The position numbers and the translations under genes were made by a program. The notes below the pieces were generated by a model that worked only from the letters and a program-made list of their open reading frames with translations, was not told where the DNA came from and did not search any database. DNA of 64,000 bases, from the NCBI GenBank assembly GCA_029202525.1, contig CP119325.1:1772001-1836000 (forward strand), in the 5' to 3' direction. Shown piece after piece: positions 42,803-51,975 of this stretch. Each line of letters starts with the position of its first letter. Positions within the stretch are counted from its first letter, which is position 1. This DNA is from Candidatus Pseudomonas phytovorans (GTDB taxonomy: Bacteria; Pseudomonadota; Gammaproteobacteria; Pseudomonadales; Pseudomonadaceae).

Positions 42803-45253
42803 TTATCGACCATCTGCAGCACTCTCCAATTCAGCCACCATCCGTGCAATACGGTCCGCCAGTTTTTCGGTGCTCAGCGTCTCGCGCATGCCCTCTACCA
42901 ACAAGGCAAACGCCAACGGTCCCGGCCGCTTCAAGGTGCGCAGGTCCAGCCGCAGGCCGCCCATTTTCAGCAATTGCCGACGCAGCCGTTCAATTTCAAG
43001 TTCCTCGCTCAGCACCTCATCCCGCGCCTGGCCAAGCAACAGGTTCTCGGCGTCATGCTTGCGGAACACTTCGTAGAACAGCCCGCTGGATGCCTGGATC
43101 TGCCGGGTGCTTTTCTGCGCTGCCGGATACCCGCCAAACACCAGCCCGGCAATCTGGGCGATCTCGCGAAAGCGGCGCAATGCCATTTCTCCCGCATTCA
43201 GGCTGGCCAGCACATCCTCCAGCAGCTGCCCGGTAGTCAGCGCCTGGGGCAAGTGCGCCGCCCAGTCCACGTTGCCGGGGCTAAGCAGTTCGAACCCGTA
43301 ATCGTTGACGGCAATCGACACCGACAGCGGCTGCACGCGGCTGACCCGCCAGGCAATCAGGCTGGCCAGGCCCATGTTGGCCATGCGCCCGGCAAATGGG
43401 TACAGGAACAAGTGCCAGCCCTGGCGGGATTTGAAGGTCTCGGCCAGCAACGTGCCTGTGGTGGGCAAGGCCGACCATTTGGCCTGTAGCGCCAGCAACG
43501 GGCGCACCGCACGCATCTCCGGGCCGTCGAAGCGTTCGTGGGCTGCGGCATCCAATTGTTCGACCAACGCGTCGGCCAGTTCGCTCGAAAGCGGCATGCG
43601 CCCGCCATTCCAGCGCGCCACCGCGGCCTTGCGCGCAGTGCTGCGACGTACGTAGGCCGTCATGTTTTCCACGCGTACCAGTTCCAGTACCCGTCCGGCA
43701 AACACAAGCGTATCACCGGGTCTCAGGCGCGAGATGAATGCCTCTTCGACACTGCCCAGCGTTTTGCCGCCGCTGCCCTTGGTCCAGTATTTCAGTTGCA
43801 GGTTGGCATCGCTGACAATGGTGCCGATGCTCATGCGATGGCGCCGCGCAAGGCGCTCGCTGGCCACACGGTATTGCCCGTCGGCCTGGCGTTCCACGCG
43901 CTGGTAGTCCGGGTAGGCGCTGAGTGAGCCACCGCCGTGGCAGACGAAGTCCAGGGCCCATTGCCACTGGCTGTCGCGCAACTCGGCAAACGCCCAGGTG
44001 CTGCGTACTTCGGCCAGCAGCTTTTCGGCGCTAAAGCCACTGCCCAGGGCCATGCTGACCAGATGCTGCACCAGCACGTCCATGCACAGCCGTGGCGAGA
44101 AGCGCGCTTCGATGTGCCCGGCTGCCAGTGCCTGTCGCGCCGCCGCCGCTTCCACCAGTTCCAGGCTGTGGGTAGGCACCAGGGTTATCCGCGAGCGCCG
44201 CCCCGGTGCATGGCCGGAGCGACCGGCCCGCTGCATCAGGCGGGCAATGCCCTTGGCCGAGCCGATTTGCAGCACCCGCTCCACCGGCAGAAAATCCACG
44301 CCCAGGTCCAGGCTGGACGTGCAGACCACTGCCTTCAGGCTGCCTTGCTTGAGGCTGCGCTCGACCCAGTCACGGGTGTCTCGCGCCAGCGAGGCATGGT
44401 GCAAGGCAATCAGCCCGGCCCAGTCGGGGCGGGCTTCAAGCAGCGCCTGGTACCACAGTTCGGCCTGGGCGCGCGTGTTGGTGAACACCAGGCAACTGGC
44501 ACTGGCATCAATTTCCTGGCAGACCTGCTCGAGCATCTTGAGGCCCATGTGCGCCGCCCAGGGGAAGCGCTCGATCGCCACCGGCAGCAGGGTATCGACT
44601 TGCAGCGCCTTGTCCTGGCGCCCTTCTACCAGCAAGCCACCTTGCGGCAGCAGTACCTCCAGCGCGTGTTGAAGGTTGCCGAGCGTGGCAGAGAGGCCCC
44701 AGGTAGGCAGGGCCGGGTGCCACTGACGCAGGTGGGCCAGGGCCAGTTGCAGTTGTACCCCACGCTTGTTGCCCAGCAGTTCGTGCCATTCATCCACCAC
44801 CACCAGGCGCAGCGTGGCGAAATCTTCGCGCGCCTGTGCCCGGGTCAGCAGCAAGGTCAGGCTTTCGGGGGTGGTGACCAGCACGCTGGGCAGGCGCCGT
44901 GCTTGCCGGGCGCGTTCGGCGCTGCCGGTGTCTCCGCTGCGCACCCCCACGCGCCAAGGCAGTTCAAGTTCATCCAGCGGCGCCTGCAAGGCGCGCGCGG
45001 TGTCTGTGGCCAAGGCCCGCATGGGCGTGACCCACAGCACCTGCAGGGGTACAGGTTGGCTGCCCTGGGGCTGGGTGTTGAAAGCGCGAAGCGCTGCGAG
45101 CCACACGGCGTAGGTCTTGCCGGCGCCGGTGCTGGCATGCAACAGGCCAGACTCGCCGCGCTCGACGGCTGCCCAGACGCGTCGCTGGAAAGCGAACGGC
45201 TTCCAGCCGCGTTTGGCGAACCAGGTATTGGCAAGGTCGGTGGCGGCGGGCAT
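42803..45253 (-). CDS. ligase-associated DEXH-box helicase (Lhr-like)
   Basis: 816 residues. Walker A is STGAGKTYA, motif II is DEWH (VVVDEWHELL), motif III is GLSATL, and the second RecA domain has QRAGRSGHAPGR. The C-terminal Lhr winged-helix and core domains follow. It matches the ligase-associated DNA damage response helicase and should unwind or remodel nucleic acids during repair. pdeM follows after 39 bases. An M14 hydrolase separates it from the ligase gene. Confidence 0.92.
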   Translation of the reverse strand: MPAATDLANTWFAKRGWKPFAFQRRVWAAVERGESGLLHASTGAGKTYAVWLAALRAFNTQPQGSQPVPLQVLWVTPMRALATDTARALQAPLDELELPWRVGVRSGDTGSAERARQARRLPSVLVTTPESLTLLLTRAQAREDFATLRLVVVDEWHELLGNKRGVQLQLALAHLRQWHPALPTWGLSATLGNLQHALEVLLPQGGLLVEGRQDKALQVDTLLPVAIERFPWAAHMGLKMLEQVCQEIDASASCLVFTNTRAQAELWYQALLEARPDWAGLIALHHASLARDTRDWVERSLKQGSLKAVVCTSSLDLGVDFLPVERVLQIGSAKGIARLMQRAGRSGHAPGRRSRITLVPTHSLELVEAAAARQALAAGHIEARFSPRLCMDVLVQHLVSMALGSGFSAEKLLAEVRSTWAFAELRDSQWQWALDFVCHGGGSLSAYPDYQRVERQADGQYRVASERLARRHRMSIGTIVSDANLQLKYWTKGSGGKTLGSVEEAFISRLRPGDTLVFAGRVLELVRVENMTAYVRRSTARKAAVARWNGGRMPLSSELADALVEQLDAAAHERFDGPEMRAVRPLLALQAKWSALPTTGTLLAETFKSRQGWHLFLYPFAGRMANMGLASLIAWRVSRVQPLSVSIAVNDYGFELLSPGNVDWAAHLPQALTTGQLLEDVLASLNAGEMALRRFREIAQIAGLVFGGYPAAQKSTRQIQASSGLFYEVFRKHDAENLLLGQARDEVLSEELEIERLRRQLLKMGGLRLDLRTLKRPGPLAFALLVEGMRETLSTEKLADRIARMVAELESAADGR

Positions 45254-45319
45254 GAGGCAGCGGTCCGTCGAAGGTTGTGCTTCTACAGACCACCCACCAT
45301 GGGTAATGGTTTTACCGAA

Positions 45320-46435
45320 TCAGTTGCCCAGCAGATAGCCACTGCGGCACACCTGCTCGCCTGCCACATGGGCGATGACCATGCCCGCTGTTGCCATGCG
45401 GCGCACGCTGCGGGCATACAACAGGCCTGGCTGGCTGTTGCGCACAGCGGTTACCCGGTCGTTGAGCGGGTCGATGATTTCTGCGATCAACTGGCCGGCT
45501 TCCAGGTGCTGCCCAGGTTTTGCGTGATACACCAGCAAGCCGCCCAGTGGCGTCGACACAGGTTCCACAGCGGCAAGTGGCGTGGCGGGGCTCAGCAAGG
45601 GGGGCAGGGCGCTGCTGACACCCTCGATAACCCCTGCGTGGGTCAGGAAGTCGATTATCGCCTGGCAATCCTTGCTGGCCAGGTCATGGCTGACATCGGC
45701 CTGGCCGCGCAGTTCGACAGTCACCGAGCAGCAGCCCAGCGGGATGGGGAAGCGCTTGCCGAAACGTTGCTGCAACTGCCACCACACCAGGCTGAAGCAT
45801 TCGTCGAACGACTGCCCGCCCGAGTCGGTGGCCAGCAGGCTGGCCTGGGCGCCCAGGTAGCGGGCCAGCGGTTCGATTTGCGGCCAGGCGTCTGGTGTGG
45901 TGTACAGGTGCTCGACTGCCTCGAAATCGCAGTGCAGGTCCAGCACCAGGTCGGCGTCGCAGGCCAGGCGTTGCAAGATCAGGCGCTGGGCCTGCAGAGG
46001 CGTGCGGGCCGGGTGTGCGTCCAGCCCTCGGCGCAGGTATTCGCGGATCAGCGCAATGTTGTGCGCCGGGTCCTGGGTCAGGTGTTTTTCGATCTGGTCA
46101 CCGATGGTGTCCGACAGGTCGACGAAGTTGCGGTTGAAGTTCTCGCCGCTTTGCAGTTCGAAGCGCCCCAGTGGCGCATCCAGCAGCACTTGCTCCAGGC
46201 CGACCGGGTTGGCCACCGGCACCAGGATGATTTCACGCTGCAGGCGGCCTTGTTGTTCCAGTTCCGCCAGGCGGCGCTTGAGGTGCCAGGCCACCAGCAT
46301 GCCCGGCAGCTCGTCGGCATGCAGCGAAGCCTGGATATAAACCTTGGCGCCACCGCGGGGGCCGAAGTGAAAGCTGTGCAATTGGCGGGTGATGCCCGGA
46401 ACGGGTGAGAGCAGGTCGTGGGTTGAATGGTGCAT
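45320..46435 (-). CDS. M14 succinylglutamate desuccinylase/aspartoacylase-family hydrolase
   Basis: 371 residues. Zinc ligands appear as HADELPG (His, Glu) and LDLHCD (His), and the later part has a C-terminal beta domain (LLVYHAKPGQHLEAGQLIAEI). Family members release acyl groups from amino acids or trim small peptides. ATG 46435 has AGGA upstream. It lies between the ligase and helicase of a DNA repair gene set on the same strand, an odd setting; its substrate is unknown. Confidence 0.85.
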   Translation of the reverse strand: MHHSTHDLLSPVPGITRQLHSFHFGPRGGAKVYIQASLHADELPGMLVAWHLKRRLAELEQQGRLQREIILVPVANPVGLEQVLLDAPLGRFELQSGENFNRNFVDLSDTIGDQIEKHLTQDPAHNIALIREYLRRGLDAHPARTPLQAQRLILQRLACDADLVLDLHCDFEAVEHLYTTPDAWPQIEPLARYLGAQASLLATDSGGQSFDECFSLVWWQLQQRFGKRFPIPLGCCSVTVELRGQADVSHDLASKDCQAIIDFLTHAGVIEGVSSALPPLLSPATPLAAVEPVSTPLGGLLVYHAKPGQHLEAGQLIAEIIDPLNDRVTAVRNSQPGLLYARSVRRMATAGMVIAHVAGEQVCRSGYLLGN

Positions 46436-46544
46436 GGTGGTCCTGAGTGCGTGGCGAATACGGTCTGCGACACGGGTCGGCTCAAAGATAGAAGCATAGT
46501 TTTTGGCCTTGCGCCTCCATCGGTGTTTTCTGGCCAGCGCTTTG

Positions 46545-48203
46545 TCAGGCCAGCAATGCCTGCAAGGTTGCCAGGTCATCCGCCTCTTCCACCGGTTTGT
46601 CCAGCCGCCAGCGCAGCATGCGCGGAAAGCGCACGGCTATGCCGCTTTTGTGGCGTTTTGATAATGCGATGCCTTCAAAGCCCAGCTCGAACACCAGTGT
46701 CGGCGTCACACTGCGTACCGGGCCGAAGGTTTCTATCGTGGTCTTGCGAATAATGGCGTCGACTTTGCGCATTTCTTCGTCACTGAGTCCGGAGTAGGCC
46801 TTGGCAAAGGGCACCAGTGCACGCCCCGGGGTGCCGGCCGGTGCGTCCCACACGGCAAAGGTATAGTCGCTGTACAGGCTGGCCCGCCGGCCATGGCCGC
46901 GCTGGGCGTAGATCAGCACGGCATCGACGCTGAAGGGGTCGATCTTCCACTTCCACCAGGTGCCCATGTCCTTGGTGCGGCCCACGCCGTACAGGGCTTC
47001 ACGCTGCTTGAGCATCAGGCCCTCGACGCCCAGGCTGCGTGATTGCTCACGCTGGTGGGCGAGGTCGGCCCAGTCCGGGCCTTCGAGCAGGGGCGAAAGC
47101 AGCACCGGGGCCAGTGGGTGGCCCTCCACCAACCGTTCCAGCTGCCGGCGGCGTTCGTGCTGCGGCCGGTTGCGCCAGTCTTCGCCTTGCCACTCCAGCA
47201 GGTCGTAGGCTTGCAGTACCACCGGGGCATCGTTCAGCAATTTTTTGCCCAGCGTCTTGCGGCCGATGCGCTGCTGTAATACGGCAAATGGCTGTACGGC
47301 CAGTTCAGCGGAGCTACCGCCTGGCTTCCAGACCAGGATTTCGCCGTCCAGCACGACGCCATCGGGTAACGTCTGCGCCAGGCTGTGCAGCTCGGGGAAG
47401 CGATCGGTAACCAGCTCCTCGCCACGCGACCAGACCCACAGTTGGCCTTCGCGCTTGACCACCTGGGCGCGGATACCGTCCCATTTCCACTCGATCTGCC
47501 AGGCGCTTGGTGGGCCTAGCAGTGTGTCGAACTGTTCGGTTGGCACTTGCAGCGGGTGCGCCAGGAAGAACGGGTAGGGCTGGCCGCCGCGCTGGCGGTG
47601 TTCGTCGGCCGACTCGGCGGCAATCAGCATCTGGTAGCTGGCCGCTGTGGGGCGGTGGCTGATATCGGTGTAGCCGACCAGCCGCTGGGCTACGCGTTTG
47701 GCATCCAGCCCGGCCAGTTGCGCCAAGGCGCGGGTGACCAGCAGCTTGGACACGCCCACGCGAAAACTGCCCGTGATCAGCTTCAGGCACAGCATCAGGC
47801 TGGGGCGGTCCAGTTGCGCCCAGAGCGGCTGCAGGCGCTGCTGAACCTGCTCAGGCGGTAGCCCGCGCAGGGGCAGCAGATGCTGTTCCACCCAAGTGGC
47901 AAGGCCTTCATCGCTGCCATCGGCGTGTACGGGCAACAGCAGCGAAATGGTTTCGGCCAGGTCACCCACTGCCTGGTAGCTTTCGTCGAACAGCCAATCT
48001 GGCAACCCGGCCTGGGCCGTTGCCTGTTCGCGCAATACGCGCGTGGGCACCAGTTGGCGCGGACGTCCGCCGGCCAGAAAGTACACGGCCCAGGCCGCAT
48101 CTGCTGCGGGGGCATTGGCGAAGTAGTCGCGCAGGGCCTCAAGCTTGGCGTTGCTGGACGTGGTCGCATCCAGGCGCAGGTACAGCGTGGCGAAGGCTTT
48201 CAT
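46545..48203 (-). CDS. ATP-dependent DNA ligase (ligase-associated repair set)
   Basis: 552 residues: N-terminal DNA-binding domain, adenylation domain with motif I EWKWDGIRAQ (AMP-accepting Lys), DGEILVW, and a C-terminal OB fold. It is the cisplatin-resistance type of bacterial ATP-dependent ligase found with the exonuclease gene, whose stop it overlaps by four bases. It seals nicks in addition to the NAD-dependent LigA. Confidence 0.93.
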   Translation of the reverse strand: MKAFATLYLRLDATTSSNAKLEALRDYFANAPAADAAWAVYFLAGGRPRQLVPTRVLREQATAQAGLPDWLFDESYQAVGDLAETISLLLPVHADGSDEGLATWVEQHLLPLRGLPPEQVQQRLQPLWAQLDRPSLMLCLKLITGSFRVGVSKLLVTRALAQLAGLDAKRVAQRLVGYTDISHRPTAASYQMLIAAESADEHRQRGGQPYPFFLAHPLQVPTEQFDTLLGPPSAWQIEWKWDGIRAQVVKREGQLWVWSRGEELVTDRFPELHSLAQTLPDGVVLDGEILVWKPGGSSAELAVQPFAVLQQRIGRKTLGKKLLNDAPVVLQAYDLLEWQGEDWRNRPQHERRRQLERLVEGHPLAPVLLSPLLEGPDWADLAHQREQSRSLGVEGLMLKQREALYGVGRTKDMGTWWKWKIDPFSVDAVLIYAQRGHGRRASLYSDYTFAVWDAPAGTPGRALVPFAKAYSGLSDEEMRKVDAIIRKTTIETFGPVRSVTPTLVFELGFEGIALSKRHKSGIAVRFPRMLRWRLDKPVEEADDLATLQALLA

Positions 48204-49216
48204 GACGCGGGCTCGGTGGTGACGACGTCGTCCTCGTCGCCGTATTCGGTGGCGAAGGCGCGTGCATCAAGGCCTTGTTCGCTGAGGTAGCGCACCAGCA
48301 CGTTGACCGAGCCGTGGGTAACCATCACCCGTTCAGCGCCAGTCTGGCCGATTGCCCACAACAGGCCGGGCCAGTCGGCATGGTCCGAAAGCACAAAGCC
48401 CCGGTCCACGCCGCGCCGGCGACGGGTGCCGCGCAGCAGCATCCAGCCACTGGCGAAGGCATCGCTGTACTCGCCGAAGCGGCGCATCCAGCTGCTGCCA
48501 CCGGCCGAGGGCGGCGCCAGGACCAGCGCGTGGCGCAGCAAAGGGTCGTTGCGCGGGATATCGCCGGCATAGCGGGTTTCTGGCAGATGTATGCCGGCCT
48601 CCCGGTACACCCGGTTCAGGGGCTCGACGGCGCCATGCACGAGGATCGGGCCGATGCTGGCGTCCAGCCCGTGCAGAATCCGCTGGGCTTTGCCGAAGGC
48701 ATAGCAGAACAGCACGCTGACCTTGCCCTGCTCACTGTTGGCCCGCCACCAGGCATTGATGCCTGCGAAGATCTCGCCTTGGCTTGGCCAGCGGTAGATC
48801 GGCAGGCCGAAGGTCGATTCGGTGATGAAGGTGTGGCACGGCACCGGTTCGAAGGGGGCACAGGTACCATCGGGCTCGACCTTGTAGTCGCCAGAGGCGA
48901 CCCAGATTTCACCCTGATACTCAAGGCGCACCTGCGCCGAGCCCAATACATGCCCGGCCGGGTGCAGGCTCAGGGTCACCCCGTGGTGCAGCAGGCATTC
49001 GCCGTAGGGCAGGGTCTGCAAGTTGATGCCTTGGCCCAGGCGGCTGCGCAGAATGCCGGCGCCTGGGGCGGCGGTCAGGTAGTGGGCATTGCCGGTCCGT
49101 GCGTGGTCACCGTGGCCATGGGTGATCACGGCGCGGTCCACGGGTCGCCACGGGTCTATGTAGAAATCACCGGGGGGGCAGTACAGGCCTTCGGGGCGGG
49201 CGATGACGAGGTCCAT
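48200..49216 (-). CDS. ligase-associated exonuclease (metallo-beta-lactamase fold)
   Basis: 338 residues. The HGHGDHAR metal motif, TESTFG, and the beta-CASP part (VMVTHGSVNVLVRYL) resemble the mRNA 3'-end processing/SNM1 type nuclease. This is the exonuclease of the ligase-associated DNA damage response set. First gene of the run; overlaps the ligase gene by ATGA. Confidence 0.92.
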   Translation of the reverse strand: MDLVIARPEGLYCPPGDFYIDPWRPVDRAVITHGHGDHARTGNAHYLTAAPGAGILRSRLGQGINLQTLPYGECLLHHGVTLSLHPAGHVLGSAQVRLEYQGEIWVASGDYKVEPDGTCAPFEPVPCHTFITESTFGLPIYRWPSQGEIFAGINAWWRANSEQGKVSVLFCYAFGKAQRILHGLDASIGPILVHGAVEPLNRVYREAGIHLPETRYAGDIPRNDPLLRHALVLAPPSAGGSSWMRRFGEYSDAFASGWMLLRGTRRRRGVDRGFVLSDHADWPGLLWAIGQTGAERVMVTHGSVNVLVRYLSEQGLDARAFATEYGDEDDVVTTEPAS

Positions 49217-49305
49217 GGCATGGGCGCTGGTTTGGAGTTACCAGTTAGGAGCCATGCAGGAGAAAGGAAGTTCGACTGGAAATGGTTGGGGCCGCTTCGC
49301 GCCCC

Positions 49306-49396
49306 ATCGCCGGCAAGCCAGCTCCCACAGGGACCTACAGACGGGCATAGGTTTGAGACCAACGCGGTCAGTGTGGGAGCTGGCTTGCCGGCGATG
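49306..49396. repeat. pair of inverted REP-like elements
   Basis: ATCGCCGGCAAGCCAGCTCC (49306 on) and its inverted copy GTGTGGGAGCTGGCTTGCCG (49371 on) flank about 40 bases. A hairpin GGGGC...GCCCC precedes and GGGCTGCC-a-GGCAGCCC follows. This is a second sequence variant of the REP units at 3591 and 40511. The 214-base gap 49217-49430 contains nothing else. Confidence 0.75.
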
Positions 49397-49430
49397 GGCT
49401 GCCAGGCAGCCCCAAAACAGGCGATGCCGT

Positions 49431-51872
49431 TTACTTGCCGGGCACCAAGGTCAGTCGCTGGCTGCCATACGCCCGCCCGAAGTTCTGCGGTTGCAGCGGC
49501 AGGCTCATGAAGCGCCCTTTGAACCAGGCATCCAGCCCATCGCTGTAGTGCGCGCTGGCCGGGTTGCCGGATTGGCCGCTGCTGGTCAGTACCTGCAACG
49601 GCTCGGCCTGGCCGAAGTCGACGATCATCCGCGCCGAGGCCGGCAGGCGGGTGTCGAAGTCGCTGCCCCAGGCGTACGGGGTGAGGGCCAGGGTCGTGAA
49701 GTCGCCCCCCGCCGCCAGCGGTGACCTGCGGGTGGCGTCGCCCAGGCCGTGGTAGGCCGGTGCCGGCCAGCGGTACTGGTGCAGCTTGCCCCACTGCCAG
49801 GCGCGGCGGTCGGCACCCAGTTGCGCGGTGCCGGCATCCACTGCGCCAGCCAGGCTGCGCGCGAGGATGGCGGGTTTGTCTTCTTTCTGCGGGGTGCTGC
49901 GGTCATCCCAGAACGGGCTGTCGTCGCGGCCCAGCAGGTGATCGGCCTGCGCCGAGAACGACAACCGTGCATTGTTGACGAAGGCCTGCCAAGCCGGGCC
50001 AGACTCCGGGCCAAGGTCGTCGAGGAAGGTCTGCCGGGCAACTTCCTGGAGGAACAGTTCGTACAGCGCTGCATCTGCCGAAACCGGGCTCAGGCGGCCG
50101 TCGAAAGCCTTGAGCCGGGCCAGTGCGTCATTGGCCTTGTCACGCTGTACGGCGGGCAGGGCAGCGATCGCCTGCTTCAGGGGCTGGGCCATGCCGGGGG
50201 CATCGAACATTTGCTTGAGCTTGCCCGCCAGCAGGGTCACCTGGTCGTTCTGCAGGGCCATCAGGCTGCGGCTGTCGTGGCGGCCATTGCCGGCCAGCTG
50301 GCCCAGGCGCTCTGCGCGTTCCGGGTAATACCAGGTGCTGGACAGCTGCATGCCATAGCCACGCGGCAGGCTGCGCTGGTTGGCGTGGCCGATCCAGCCG
50401 GCGGGTGGGTCCTGGTCATAAGGGTGCAGCATCGGGTCGGCATAGCCGTCCCAGTCATAGCGCCCGTCCCAGCCCGGCGAGGGCAGCAGGCCCTGGCCTT
50501 CCCGGCGGTTGGGGTAGCGGCCGCTGACCTGCCAGCCGATATGGTCGGGCTCGGCAAAGACGAAGTTGAGCGCGGCGGCGGTCACTTCACGGGTGCTGTC
50601 GAAGGCGCGCTCCACGGTCTTGGCCCGGGTCAGGTCAAACAGTGCATCCAGGCTGCGGTCGCCTTTGAACTGCGGCAGGTTCAGCGCCAGGCCCAGGCTG
50701 GCGTTGTCGGGTTGGGCCAGCAGGGTGCCGTGGCGGGTGTCGTACATTACCTCGCGCAGCGGGCGCTGGCCGCGGACGAAGAAGGTTTCGCTGCGGGCAC
50801 GGGCCGGCTGCCATTTGCCATCGGCCAGGTAGCTCAGCTGGCTGCCCTGGCGTCGCAGTTGCTCAAGGTACAGGTCCTGGTTGTCGGCCATCACTGCGCT
50901 GCTGCTCCAGGCCAGCTTGCCATTGTAGCCAGCCAGCACGATCGGCAAACCGGGCAACGACAGGCCGGCGGCCTGGTACTTGCCCGTGTGGATCTGTACC
51001 GGGCTCAGGGCCCAGGCGGCGCGGCTGTCGCTGGCCAGCAGGCTCTTGCCACTGCGGCTGCGCTGCGGGCCCAGGGCAAGGTTGGCCGAGCCCGGGCTGC
51101 CGAGCAGGTCAAGGTCGGCCAGTTTCTGGCTGGCGGCTGCCAGGGCTGGCAGGCCCGGCAACTGGCTGGCCAGGTTCAGGCCCTTGAGCTTGTCCACTTC
51201 TGATTCGGCCAATGGCTCGTCCGGGGCGCCGGGCAGCAGCCAGGCCAGTTTGTCGCTGCCGGCCTTCTGCGCCAGGGTCAGGGCGCTCAGTTCTTCCTGC
51301 AGGTTCACCGACTGGCTGAATGCGTACAGGCAGAAGATCAGCGCCGAGTCCTCGGGCTTCCAGTATTCGGGGCGATAGCCACTGTTGGCCAGTTCGGCTG
51401 GCAGCTTGTCGCGGTAGCGGAACAGGTAGGCGTTGACCCCGCGTGCATACACTTCGAAGAAGCGCTTGAGCCGTGGCGAAGCGTCGGCGTATTGCTGGGC
51501 TGCGCTCTGCTTGAGGTTGGCAGCGCGCATCATTCGGTCGATGTCCAGCGCTTCGCTGCCGGCCAGTTCGGCCAAACGGCCCTGGGCGAGCAGGCGCATG
51601 GCGACCATCTGTTCGATACGGTCGCCAGCGTGCACGTAGCCCAGGCTGAACAGCGCATCATGGAAGCTGCTGCTTTCGATCAACGGCGCGCCCATGGCGT
51701 TACGGCGTACCGAGACGTTCTGTGCCAGGCCTTTGAGCGGCTGCACGCCGCTGGTCGGTGGCACGCTGTCCTGGTGGCCGCCCGTCTGGCAGCCGGCCAG
51801 CCCGAGCATGCCGAGCAGTGTGGCGGCGGTTGCAAACCGCAGGCGGAAGGGAGGAAAGGCGGGGGCGGCCAT
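49431..51872 (-). CDS. penicillin acylase (Ntn-hydrolase) family lipoprotein
   Basis: 813 residues. ATG 51872 gives a lipoprotein signal ending in the lipobox LGLAGC, and AGGAG is upstream. The order alpha chain, linker, beta chain is normal: LGSPGSANLALG places the nucleophile at Ser262. LPGLPIVLAGYNGKLAW, FVFAEPDHIGWQVSGRYP and HANQRSLPRGYG are family landmarks. The residue after Ser is Ala rather than Asn, and the usual LLANDPH is LLASDSR, so activity against acyl-homoserine lactones or penicillins is uncertain. The frame open to 52049 has no SD advantage. Confidence 0.85.
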   Translation of the reverse strand: MAAPAFPPFRLRFATAATLLGMLGLAGCQTGGHQDSVPPTSGVQPLKGLAQNVSVRRNAMGAPLIESSSFHDALFSLGYVHAGDRIEQMVAMRLLAQGRLAELAGSEALDIDRMMRAANLKQSAAQQYADASPRLKRFFEVYARGVNAYLFRYRDKLPAELANSGYRPEYWKPEDSALIFCLYAFSQSVNLQEELSALTLAQKAGSDKLAWLLPGAPDEPLAESEVDKLKGLNLASQLPGLPALAAASQKLADLDLLGSPGSANLALGPQRSRSGKSLLASDSRAAWALSPVQIHTGKYQAAGLSLPGLPIVLAGYNGKLAWSSSAVMADNQDLYLEQLRRQGSQLSYLADGKWQPARARSETFFVRGQRPLREVMYDTRHGTLLAQPDNASLGLALNLPQFKGDRSLDALFDLTRAKTVERAFDSTREVTAAALNFVFAEPDHIGWQVSGRYPNRREGQGLLPSPGWDGRYDWDGYADPMLHPYDQDPPAGWIGHANQRSLPRGYGMQLSSTWYYPERAERLGQLAGNGRHDSRSLMALQNDQVTLLAGKLKQMFDAPGMAQPLKQAIAALPAVQRDKANDALARLKAFDGRLSPVSADAALYELFLQEVARQTFLDDLGPESGPAWQAFVNNARLSFSAQADHLLGRDDSPFWDDRSTPQKEDKPAILARSLAGAVDAGTAQLGADRRAWQWGKLHQYRWPAPAYHGLGDATRRSPLAAGGDFTTLALTPYAWGSDFDTRLPASARMIVDFGQAEPLQVLTSSGQSGNPASAHYSDGLDAWFKGRFMSLPLQPQNFGRAYGSQRLTLVPGK

Positions 51873-51975
51873 GACAAGGGCTCCTGCAAGGCGAGGCGGG
51901 TTTCGAAAGGCGCTAAGGTAGTAAGCGCGCAGCCGCCGTGCAAGGTCCCAGGTCGGAATATTTACCCGCGCAGGC

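Noticed and set aside
43937..46408. 823-residue plus-strand reading frame
   Set aside because: It is antisense to the Lhr-type helicase and M14 hydrolase, both with intact motifs; it shows no domain and has the composition of a GC-rich shadow frame.
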